64,000 nucleotides of DNA from Microbacterium sp. (GTDB lineage Bacteria > Actinomycetota > Actinomycetes > Actinomycetales > Microbacteriaceae). The notes under the pieces are model-generated. The model worked only from the letters and a program-made list of their open reading frames with translations, did no database searches and had not been told where the DNA came from. The stretch is from assembly GCA_017306415.1 (NCBI GenBank), contig JAFKIL010000002.1:1-64000 (forward strand), given 5' to 3'. The position numbers were made by a program, and so were the translations under genes. Positions 35,974 to 43,272 of this stretch are shown piece by piece; position 1 is the stretch's first letter, and every line of letters starts with the position of its first letter.

Positions 35974-37296
35974 GTGGCATCCGCCGACACGCTGAACCGC
36001 GACATCCTGCGCCTCGCCGTGCCCGCGCTCGGGGCCCTCGTGGCCGAGCCGCTGTTCCTCATCGTCGACTCCGCCCTCGTCGGCCACCTCGGGGTCGTGC
36101 CGCTCGCGGCGCTGGGCATCGCCTCCGCGGTGCTCCAGACGATCGTCGGCCTGATGGTGTTCCTCGCGTACTCGACGACGCCCGCCGTGGCCCGGCGCTT
36201 CGGCGCGGGCGACCCCACGCGCGCCGTGTCGGTCGGCATCGACGGGATGTGGCTCGCGCTCGGCCTCGGCGCCCTCCTCGCGCTCGTCGGCTACGTGGGC
36301 ACCCCGTTCCTGGTCGGCCTGTTCGGCCCATCGGCGTCGGTCGCGCGCGACGCCGAGACCTACCTCGGCATCTCGGTGTGGGGTCTCCCGGCCATGCTGA
36401 TCGTGTTCGCCGCGACAGGGCTGCTGCGCGGGATGCAGGACACCGTGACGCCGCTGTGGATCGCCGGCATCGGGTTCGGCGCGAACGCCGCCCTCAACAC
36501 GCTGTTCATCTACGGCTTCGGCTGGGGCATCGCCGGGTCGGCCGCGGGCACCGTCATCGCCCAGTGGGGGATGGTGGCCGCCTACGTCGTGGTGACGGGG
36601 AGGCTCGCGCGCCGGCACGACGCATCGGTGCGTCCGCAGCGGGAGGGCGTGCAGGGCTCCGCCCGGTCGGGGGGCTGGCTGTTCCTGCGGACCGCATCCC
36701 TCCGGCTGGCGCTGCTCTCGACCGTCGCGGTCGCGACGGTGCTGGGCACGCGCGAGCTGGCCGGGTGGCAGGTGGCGTTCACGATCTTCTCCACCGCGGC
36801 GTTCGCGCTGGACGCCCTCGCGATCGCCGCCCAGGCCCTCGTGGGCAAGGGCCTCGGAGCAGGCTCGGCGGCCGAGGTGCGGCGCGTGCTGCGGCGGACC
36901 GTCGCGTGGGGCGTGTGGTTCGGGGTCGTGGTGGGTGTCGTGATCGGGGCGCTCTCCGGCGTGATCGGGCTGCTGTTCACCGGCGACGCCGACCTGGCCG
37001 CCCTCATCGCCCCCGCCCTCGCGGTGCTCGCCGTCACGCAGCCGCTGTGCGCCGTGGTGTTCGTGCTCGACGGCGTGCTGATCGGTGCCGGCGACGGCCG
37101 CTACCTCGCCCTCGCCGGCGGACTCAACCTCGTCGTCTACGTGCCCGTCCTGGTCGCGCTGTGGCTGCTGCATCCGACCGGATCCGCCGGCCTGCTGTGG
37201 CTGGCCGTCGCCTTCTTCGGCGTGTACATGCTCGCCCGCCTGGCGACGCTCGGGTGGCGCGTGCGCGGATCGGCCTGGATGACCGCGGGCGCCTAG
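35974..37296 (+). CDS. MATE-family efflux transporter (DinF-like)
   Basis: The 440-aa membrane protein has the twelve-helix, two-bundle MATE pattern. The N-terminal half carries LNRDILRLAVPALGALVAEPL and LVGHLG; the second half repeats it (SGGWLFLRTASLRLALL, ALDALAIAAQALVGKGLG). DinF-type MATE proteins export cationic drugs or metabolites using proton or sodium gradients. GTG at 35974 follows TAGGCT by six bases, so it is probably leaderless and divergent from the M13 peptidase gene. Confidence 0.88.
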   Translation: MASADTLNRDILRLAVPALGALVAEPLFLIVDSALVGHLGVVPLAALGIASAVLQTIVGLMVFLAYSTTPAVARRFGAGDPTRAVSVGIDGMWLALGLGALLALVGYVGTPFLVGLFGPSASVARDAETYLGISVWGLPAMLIVFAATGLLRGMQDTVTPLWIAGIGFGANAALNTLFIYGFGWGIAGSAAGTVIAQWGMVAAYVVVTGRLARRHDASVRPQREGVQGSARSGGWLFLRTASLRLALLSTVAVATVLGTRELAGWQVAFTIFSTAAFALDALAIAAQALVGKGLGAGSAAEVRRVLRRTVAWGVWFGVVVGVVIGALSGVIGLLFTGDADLAALIAPALAVLAVTQPLCAVVFVLDGVLIGAGDGRYLALAGGLNLVVYVPVLVALWLLHPTGSAGLLWLAVAFFGVYMLARLATLGWRVRGSAWMTAGA

Positions 37297-37312
37297 GCAG
37301 CCCCGGACGGGT

Positions 37313-37939
37313 TCACGACGTCGGCGCCGCCCAGCGCCGGCACCACTCGTACATCACGACCGCGGCGGCGGCGCTCGCGTTGATCGACCGCGTGGAGCCG
37401 TACTGGGTGATCTCGACGATGCTCGACGCGGTGGCCAGCGCCTCGTGCGACAGACCGGGGCCCTCCTGCCCGAAGAGCAGCACGCAGCGCTCGGGCAGGT
37501 CGGCGCGATCGAGCGGCACGGCTCCCGGGACGTTGTCCACGGCCACGAGGGGGATGCCGGCACCTGCGGCCCATTCCGCGAAGTCCTCGATGTCCTCGTG
37601 GTGCTCCACGTGCTGGTAGCGGTCGGTCACCATGGCACCGCGGCGGTTCCAGCGCCGCCGTCCGATGATGTGCACGCTCTCGGCCATGAACGCGTTGGCG
37701 CTGCGCACGATCGAGCCGATGTTCATGTCGTGCTGCCAGTTCTCGATGGCCACGTGGAACGGATGCCGCCGCGTGTCGAGGTCGGCGACGATCGCCTCCA
37801 TCGTCCAGTAGCGGTACTGGTCGATGACGTTGCGGGCGTCACCGTGGGTGATGAGGTCGGGGTCGTAGCGCGGGTCGTCCGGCGGGGTGTCGCCGGGCCA
37901 CGGCCCGACCCCGTGCATCGGGTCCGGGTGTTCGCTCAC
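37313..37939 (-). CDS. SpoU/TrmH-family RNA 2'-O-methyltransferase
   Basis: The 208-aa SPOUT protein shows the three family motifs: NIGSIVRSANAF (motif 1), LLFGQEGPGLS (motif 2) and SINASAAAAVVMYEW (motif 3). These form the knotted SAM site that methylates ribose in tRNA or rRNA. The GTG at 37939 lies six bases after TAGCCT (leaderless). An N-terminal extension of about 40 Pro/Asp-rich residues precedes the fold. The target nucleotide is unknown. Confidence 0.88.
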   Translation of the reverse strand: MSEHPDPMHGVGPWPGDTPPDDPRYDPDLITHGDARNVIDQYRYWTMEAIVADLDTRRHPFHVAIENWQHDMNIGSIVRSANAFMAESVHIIGRRRWNRRGAMVTDRYQHVEHHEDIEDFAEWAAGAGIPLVAVDNVPGAVPLDRADLPERCVLLFGQEGPGLSHEALATASSIVEITQYGSTRSINASAAAAVVMYEWCRRWAAPTS

Positions 37940-37994
37940 GCGCTCAGGCTACCGGTCGGGTGGCAGGCGGGGTCGGCGCGTCTCGATCCAGATC

Positions 37995-38038
37995 TTTCGG
38001 TGCACCGAAACATTGGATAGGATTTCGGTGTGCCGAAA
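37995..38038 (+). promoter_or_regulatory. mntH promoter with two DtxR/MntR-type operator palindromes
   Basis: TTTCGGTGCACCGAAA (37995-38010) is a perfect 16-bp palindrome, and TTTCGGTGTGCCGAAA (38023-38038) is a near-perfect copy, 28 bp centre to centre. TAGGAT (38018-38023) is the -10, six bases before the GTG at 38030. The first box covers the -35 area and the second covers the start codon itself, so a metal-bound MntR would block both recruitment and the transcript start. Confidence 0.8.
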
Positions 38039-39277
38039 AGCGATGTCGTGACGGAGCAACGCCCTTCGCGCACGGTCCCGCGCCCGGCATGGCTGCTGGG
38101 ACCTGCGCTCGTCGCGGGGGTGGCCTACCTCGACCCCGGGAACGTCGCGAGCAACATGACCGGCGGCGCCCGCTACGGGTACCTCCTCGTGTGGGTCGTG
38201 GTGGTCGCGAACGTCATCGCATGGCTTGTCCAGTACCTGTCGGCGAAGCTCGGCGTGGTCACCGGCCAGAGCCTGCCCGAAGTGCTCGGTCGGCGCATCC
38301 GGCGGCCCTGGGCGCGGCGTCTCTACTGGGTGCAGGCCGAGCTCGTGGCGATCGCCACCGACGTCGCCGAGGTCATCGGCGGTGCCGTCGCACTAAATCT
38401 CCTGTTCGGCCTGCCGCTGGTGTGGGGCGGCGTCATCACCGGCTGCGTGTCGCTCGCGCTGCTCGTCCTGCAGTCCCGCCGGGGCCCGCGCACGTTCGAG
38501 TTCGTCGTGATCGGTCTCGTCGTGGTCATCGCCGTCGGCTTCGTGGCGGGCGTCTTCGTCGCACCGCCGTCCGCCGCGGGCGTCGCCGGGGGGCTGCTGC
38601 CGCGCTTCACCGACGCGGGCTCGGTGCTGCTGGCCGCGTCGATCCTCGGCGCGACGATCATGCCGCACGCGATCTACGCGCACTCCGCGCTCGCGCGCGA
38701 TCGGTTCCGGGTCGACGCTCCCCCGATCCCCCGGCTGCTGCGGGCGACCCGCTGGGACGTGACGATCGCCATGGCGATCGCCGGAACGGTGAACGTGTGC
38801 ATCCTCCTGCTGGCCGCCGCGAACCTCAGCGGAGTCCCGGGGACGGAGTCGCTCGAGGGCGCGTACGAGGCGCTGCGCAGCGGGATCGGGCCGGCCATCG
38901 CGACCCTCTTCGCCGTGGGCCTCCTTGCGAGCGGTCTCGCCAGCACATCGGTGGGCGCGTACGCCGGCGCCGAGATCATGCACGGTCTGCTGCACATCCG
39001 GGTGCCGCTCGTGGTGCGGCGGCTGATCTCGCTCGTCCCTGCGCTGCTCCTGCTCGGACTGGGCGCCGACCCGACGCTGTCCCTCGTGCTGAGCCAGGTG
39101 GTGCTGTCGTTCGGCATCCCGTTCGCCCTGGTCCCGCTGATCGCGCTGACCGCCCGACGGGACGTCCTCGGGGAGCACCGCAACCGGCGAGGGACGACGA
39201 TCGCGGGCATCGTGGCCGCGGTCTTCCTCATCGCCCTGAACGCCGCGCTCCTCTGGCTCGTCCTCACCGGAGCATGA
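38030..39277 (+). CDS. mntH: Nramp-family manganese transporter MntH
   Basis: The 415-aa Nramp protein has the two metal-binding half-helix motifs DPGNVASN (residues about 36-43) and IMPHAIYAHS (near 210), TDVAEVIGG in helix 3, and about eleven membrane spans. It imports Mn(II) with protons. The GTG start sits inside the second operator palindrome, which constrains the first codons (PKS). The DtxR/MntR-type regulator follows 38 bases after its stop, so a manganese-responsive unit is clear. Confidence 0.93.
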   Translation: MPKSDVVTEQRPSRTVPRPAWLLGPALVAGVAYLDPGNVASNMTGGARYGYLLVWVVVVANVIAWLVQYLSAKLGVVTGQSLPEVLGRRIRRPWARRLYWVQAELVAIATDVAEVIGGAVALNLLFGLPLVWGGVITGCVSLALLVLQSRRGPRTFEFVVIGLVVVIAVGFVAGVFVAPPSAAGVAGGLLPRFTDAGSVLLAASILGATIMPHAIYAHSALARDRFRVDAPPIPRLLRATRWDVTIAMAIAGTVNVCILLLAAANLSGVPGTESLEGAYEALRSGIGPAIATLFAVGLLASGLASTSVGAYAGAEIMHGLLHIRVPLVVRRLISLVPALLLLGLGADPTLSLVLSQVVLSFGIPFALVPLIALTARRDVLGEHRNRRGTTIAGIVAAVFLIALNAALLWLVLTGA

Positions 39278-39315
39278 CGCCGAGCGTCCGTCGGGCGCCC
39301 CGCTAGCCTGGAACC

Positions 39316-39954
39316 GTGGCATCCCCCGCGATCGACGACTACCTGAAGACGATCTACCACCACACCGAGTGGCAGGACGATCGCATCACGCCGAGCCAGC
39401 TGGCCGGCGTGCTGGGGCTCGCGCCGTCGAGCGTCACCGAGATGGTGCAGAAGCTCGCGGCGCAGGGCCTCGTCACCCACCGTCCCTACGGCCCGATCTC
39501 CCTGACGCCCGCGGGCGAGCTGCGGGCAGCCGCCATCATCCGCCGCCACCGACTCGTCGAGACGTGGCTGGTGCGCGACTTCGGCTACACGTGGGACGAG
39601 GTGCACGACGAGGCCGACGTCCTCGAGCACGCCGTGAGCGACCGTCTGCTCGCGGGGATCGACGCCCACCTCGGGCATCCCGGGTTCGACCCGCACGGCG
39701 ACGCGATCCCGGATGCCGCGGGCCGCGTGCACCGCGAGCGCTTCGTGCAGCTCGGCCAGGCGCCGCGGGGCCATCGCGGCCGCGTGCTCCGCGTGAGCGA
39801 CCGCGACCCCGGCCTGCTGCGGGCGCTCGAGGACGCGGGCGTGCGGATCGGCCGCGAGGTGCGCGTCGTGGATCCGCTCACCCTGATGTTCGAGACGGCG
39901 GAGGCGGTCGCGCTCCCCGAGGCGGCGCTCGACGCCGTGTGGCTCACGGCCTGA
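39316..39954 (+). CDS. mntR: DtxR/MntR-family metal-dependent repressor
   Basis: The 212-aa protein has an N-terminal DtxR winged helix (DDYLKTIYHHTEW, LGLAPSSVTEMVQKLAAQGLV) and a metal-binding dimerisation domain with RRHRLVETWL and HDEADVLEHAVSD, where the His/Glu ligands of MntR-like proteins are expected. A C-terminal FeoA/SH3-like segment (about 140-212) is present. It should repress mntH through the paired palindromes when Mn is plentiful. The GTG at 39316 lies six bases after TAGCCT (leaderless). An iron-responsive role is the alternative. Confidence 0.87.
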   Translation: MASPAIDDYLKTIYHHTEWQDDRITPSQLAGVLGLAPSSVTEMVQKLAAQGLVTHRPYGPISLTPAGELRAAAIIRRHRLVETWLVRDFGYTWDEVHDEADVLEHAVSDRLLAGIDAHLGHPGFDPHGDAIPDAAGRVHRERFVQLGQAPRGHRGRVLRVSDRDPGLLRALEDAGVRIGREVRVVDPLTLMFETAEAVALPEAALDAVWLTA

Positions 39955-39968
39955 GCACCGGCCCGCGC

Positions 39969-40667
39969 TCAGAAGAACGCGAGGCCGACGACGTAGCTGA
40001 CCGCGAGCGTCCCCACCCCGACCGCGAGCGTGCGCACGAGCGTGCGCACGACGGACTGCCTCCCCGCGCGCGCCGCCACCACCGAGGTCAGGACGAGCGA
40101 GACGACGACCGCGCCGAGGATCGCCCACGACTCGATCCGCACCGGCACGAACACGGTGATCAGCAACGGGATGAGCGCGCCGACGAGGAACGCGACGCCC
40201 GCACCCACGCCCTCCCAGACGGGCTCCCACACCGACATGACCTCGCCGATGCCGTGCTCGGTCTCGAGCTGCGCCGCCAGCGCGTCGCGGGCGCTCAGCT
40301 GCTCGGCGACCTGGCGCGCGAGCGCGGCATCCAGCCCCTTGGCCTCGTAGTACGCGGCGAGCTCGGCGACCTCGTGGTCCGGATGCGCGGCGAGCTCGGC
40401 CTGCTCGGCGGCGACGACGACGAGCTGCGCCTCGCGCTCCGCGGCGGCCTCGGCCCACTTCGCCCCGCCGAGGCTCAGGGCTCCGGCGACCGTGGCCGCC
40501 GTGGCCGCGATGATCAGCACGGCGTCGTCGGCACCGGCGCCCGCGAAGCCCTCCAGCAGACCCGCGGTCGCCACGATGCCGTCGTTGGCGTCGACGGTCC
40601 ATGACCGCAGCGAGGCCCCATCCGTCAGCCGTCCGCGCAGCCGGCCCCACAGGGTGGGCCGCGTCAT
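39969..40667 (-). CDS. VIT1/CCC1-family iron/manganese transporter
   Basis: The 232-aa protein has the family opening DANDGIVATAGLLEGFAGAG (written here as DANDGIVATAG and EGFAGAG), a central hydrophilic helical region rich in Glu/Ala (about 75-140) that corresponds to the metal-binding loop, and three C-terminal membrane helices. Members move Fe or Mn out of the cytosol. It converges on mntR with a 14-base gap, so import, sensing and disposal of Mn cluster together. Its ATG overlaps the stop of the SDR gene (ATGA). Confidence 0.85.
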   Translation of the reverse strand: MTRPTLWGRLRGRLTDGASLRSWTVDANDGIVATAGLLEGFAGAGADDAVLIIAATAATVAGALSLGGAKWAEAAAEREAQLVVVAAEQAELAAHPDHEVAELAAYYEAKGLDAALARQVAEQLSARDALAAQLETEHGIGEVMSVWEPVWEGVGAGVAFLVGALIPLLITVFVPVRIESWAILGAVVVSLVLTSVVAARAGRQSVVRTLVRTLAVGVGTLAVSYVVGLAFF

Positions 40668-41647
40668 CGGAGTCGTCGCGCCGCGCGCGCCGCCTTCTCG
40701 AACGGCCAGCGCACGCGGGCGGCCGACTCGCAGAACGCCCACAGGCGCGCACCGATCTCGGGGTCGCGCGTGACGGGTGCCGCCTTCCCGCGGCGCGGCG
40801 CGCCGTGCATCAGGAGTCGGGGACCCCAGAACTCGCCGCCCTGCACGGACGGATCCGCCGCGGCGCGCACGATCGGCCACGCCCCGTGCTCCTTGGACTG
40901 GGTGATCGGCGCCTGGAGGTTGTCGAAGAACCGCGAGATGCGCGACGGCTCGTTCACGCCGCGGATGCCCGCGGTGCGACCGCTCGTGGAGTACCCCGGA
41001 TGCGCGACGACGCTCGCGACGGGCACCCCCGCCTCCCGCAGCCGCCGGTCGGCCTCGAACCCGAGCGCGGTGGTCGCGACCTTGGACTGCGCGTAGGCCC
41101 GCCACGCGGTGTACCCCTCGACGAGGTCGGGGTCGCGCGGCTCGTAGTCCCCGAGCGACGCGGCCATGCTGCCGAGCCACACCATGCGCCCGCCGACGAC
41201 GGCGAGGTTCTGCAGCAGCTCGCCGGCGAGGGCGAAGTGTCCGAGCACATTGGTCGCGAACACGAGCTCGTGGCCGTCGACCGTCTGCCGGCGCTGGGGC
41301 GGATGCACGTTCCCGGCGTTGAGCACGAGCGCGTCGAGCGGACCGCGGGCTCGCGCCGTCGCCGCGGCGGCCCGCACCGAGCCGAGGTTGCTTGTGTCGA
41401 GGAGCAGCGTCTCGACCGAGCCCGCACCGGTCCCGCCGGCCGACACGTCGAGCACGCGCCGCTCGATGGCCGCGTGCGCGGCGGCGAGGCGGTTCGGGTT
41501 GCGGCCGGTCATGATGACGTGGGCGCCGGCGCCGACGAGTTGCTCGGCCGCGAAGTAGCCGAGGCCCTTGTTGGCGCCCGTGATGAGATACCGCCTGCCC
41601 GCGAGATCGGGGAGTTCTCGCGGATCCCAGTGCCCGGCGCGTGCCAC
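40664..41647 (-). CDS. Short-chain dehydrogenase (retinol-dehydrogenase-like SDR)
   Basis: The 327-aa SDR has ITGANKGLG (TGxxxGxG), NAGNVH, a Ser in WLGSMAAS and YAQSK, plus a C-terminal extension typical of the WWOX/retinol-dehydrogenase group (GPRLLMHGAP). The GTG start follows TAGTCT by six bases (leaderless). It is coupled to the VIT-family gene downstream, but a functional link to metal handling is not apparent. Substrate unknown. Confidence 0.83.
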   Translation of the reverse strand: MARAGHWDPRELPDLAGRRYLITGANKGLGYFAAEQLVGAGAHVIMTGRNPNRLAAAHAAIERRVLDVSAGGTGAGSVETLLLDTSNLGSVRAAAATARARGPLDALVLNAGNVHPPQRRQTVDGHELVFATNVLGHFALAGELLQNLAVVGGRMVWLGSMAASLGDYEPRDPDLVEGYTAWRAYAQSKVATTALGFEADRRLREAGVPVASVVAHPGYSTSGRTAGIRGVNEPSRISRFFDNLQAPITQSKEHGAWPIVRAAADPSVQGGEFWGPRLLMHGAPRRGKAAPVTRDPEIGARLWAFCESAARVRWPFEKAARAARRLR

Positions 41648-41761
41648 CCTTCGAGACTAGCGGCCAACGGGCGCTCGGCCCGGGCGCGCCGAGCCGCCCG
41701 CATGGCGCGGACGCGACGGCGACGGCCGCGCGGTGTCGAGGCGGCGGTCTAGGCTGACCGC

Positions 41762-42571
41762 ATGCGGACCCGCGCCGACATCGACTGCTGGCTGACCGAC
41801 ATGGACGGCGTGCTCGTGCACGAGAACCGCCCGATCCCCGGTGCTGCCGAACTGCTCGCGCAGTGGCGCGACACCGGCACCCCCTTCCTCGTGCTGACGA
41901 ACAACCCGATCTTCACGCCGCGCGACCTCAGCGCACGGCTGGCGCGATCGGGCCTCGACGTGCCGGAGGACCGGATCTGGACCTCCGCGCTCGCGACGGC
42001 CGAGTTCCTCCGGTCTCAGCTCCCCGGCGGCTCCGCATACGTGATCGGCGAGTCCGGGCTCACGACCGCCCTCCACGAGGCGGGCTACGTCATGACCGAG
42101 ACGCAGCCCGACTACGTCGTCATCGGCGAGACCCGGCAGTACTCGTTCGAGGCGATCACCAAGGCCATCCGCTTCATCAACGACGGCGCGCGCTTCATCG
42201 TCACGAACCCGGATGCCACGGGGCCGACGCCCCACGGCGTCGTCCCGGCGACCGGATCCTTCGCCGCCCTCATCACGAAGGCCACCGGCAAGGAGCCGTA
42301 CGTCGTGGGCAAGCCGAACCCGATGATGTTCCGCTCGGCGCTCAACCGCATCGGCGCGCACTCCGAGAACACCGGGATGATCGGCGACCGCATGGACACC
42401 GACGTCGTCGCCGGCATCGAGGCCGGCCTCCACACGATCCTCGTGCTCACCGGCATCAGCGATCCCGCCGAGGTCGAGCGCTACCCCTTCCGTCCGGACG
42501 AGATCGTCGACTCGGTCGCCGACCTGGTGTCGGTCGATCCCGTCGAGTCCGAGCTCCCCGAAGGCATCTGA
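41762..42571 (+). CDS. HAD-superfamily IIA phosphatase (NagD-like)
   Basis: The 269-aa protein has the HAD-IIA set: DMDGVLV (nucleophile Asp), LTNNP, a C2 cap, KPNPMMF (Lys) and GDRMDTDV (metal Asp). NagD-like enzymes dephosphorylate small sugar or nucleotide phosphates. The ATG lies six bases after TAGGCT (leaderless). The next gene begins in its stop codon (TGATG), forming a three-gene operon. Confidence 0.9.
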   Translation: MRTRADIDCWLTDMDGVLVHENRPIPGAAELLAQWRDTGTPFLVLTNNPIFTPRDLSARLARSGLDVPEDRIWTSALATAEFLRSQLPGGSAYVIGESGLTTALHEAGYVMTETQPDYVVIGETRQYSFEAITKAIRFINDGARFIVTNPDATGPTPHGVVPATGSFAALITKATGKEPYVVGKPNPMMFRSALNRIGAHSENTGMIGDRMDTDVVAGIEAGLHTILVLTGISDPAEVERYPFRPDEIVDSVADLVSVDPVESELPEGI

Positions 42572-43149
42572 TGGGTGCGCTGGACGAGGGCGAGAAGGTC
42601 TTCGCCCCGGATGCCGCGACCTGGCGCGCGTGGCTCGACCAGAACCATGCGACATCCTCCGGCGCCTGGCTCGTGCGCGGCCGCACCGGACGCACGCACC
42701 TGCACGTCGAGTACGAAGACGCGATCCTGCAGGCGCTGTGCTTCGGCTGGATCGACGGCCCGGTGCGCACGTTCGACGAGGAGACGAACGGCCTGTGGTT
42801 CGCACCGCGGCGACCCGGCAGTGGATGGGCGGCGACGAACAAGGCGCGGATCGCGAAGCTCGAGGCGGAGGGACTCACGGCCGAGGCCGGCCTCCGCGTT
42901 CTCGAGGCCGCGAAGGCGAGCGGCATGTGGACCGTCCTCGACGGACCCGAGGCCGGCATCGAGCCGCCCGAACTCACCGCCGCCCTCGACGCCGACCCCG
43001 CCGCGCGGGCGAACTGGGACGCCTTTCCGCCATCCGCCCGCAAGATGGGCCTGACGGCGATCGCCATGGCGCGACGACCCGAGACGCAGGCGGCCCGCAT
43101 CGCGAAGATCGTCGCGGATGCCGCCGCCGGACGGCGGCCGACGACGTGA
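42571..43149 (+). CDS. YdeI/OmpD-associated family protein
   Basis: This 192-aa protein matches the YdeI/OmdA family: WRAWLDQNHATSSGAWLV, EYEDAILQALCFGWIDGPVR, WFAPRRPGSGWAATNKARI and a C-terminal helical region with FPPSARKM. The Escherichia coli relative has been linked to resistance to peptides, but the biochemical role is unsettled. It is coupled at both ends, to the HAD phosphatase (TGATG) and to the small membrane protein (GTGA). Confidence 0.82.
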   Translation: MGALDEGEKVFAPDAATWRAWLDQNHATSSGAWLVRGRTGRTHLHVEYEDAILQALCFGWIDGPVRTFDEETNGLWFAPRRPGSGWAATNKARIAKLEAEGLTAEAGLRVLEAAKASGMWTVLDGPEAGIEPPELTAALDADPAARANWDAFPPSARKMGLTAIAMARRPETQAARIAKIVADAAAGRRPTT

Positions 43150-43265
43150 ACTCGTTCGAGCAGACGCTGCTCCTCGCCGTGACCGGGCTGGTCCTCGCGG
43201 GGACGCTCGTGGTGTTCGTGATGCAGTACATCCGCCGCTACGGCCGCAAGCGCGACGACGACTGA
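43146..43265 (+). CDS. Small single-span membrane protein (39 aa)
   Basis: GTG at 43146 overlaps the stop of the YdeI-like gene. The product has one hydrophobic segment (about 8-28: LLLAVTGLVLAGTLVVFV core) followed by a basic stretch YIRRYGRKR and a DDD end, which predicts an inside C-terminus. It is not a shadow of another gene on this strand. Many actinobacteria carry such mini-membrane proteins; no function can be assigned. Confidence 0.65.
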   Translation: MNSFEQTLLLAVTGLVLAGTLVVFVMQYIRRYGRKRDDD

Positions 43266-43272
43266 CCTGCAC

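Noticed and set aside
33916..37173. A 1085-aa reading frame running into the M13 peptidase
   Set aside because: The first 425 residues are the antisense of the MATE gene, low-complexity in composition and without homology; the M13 fold begins at 35898.
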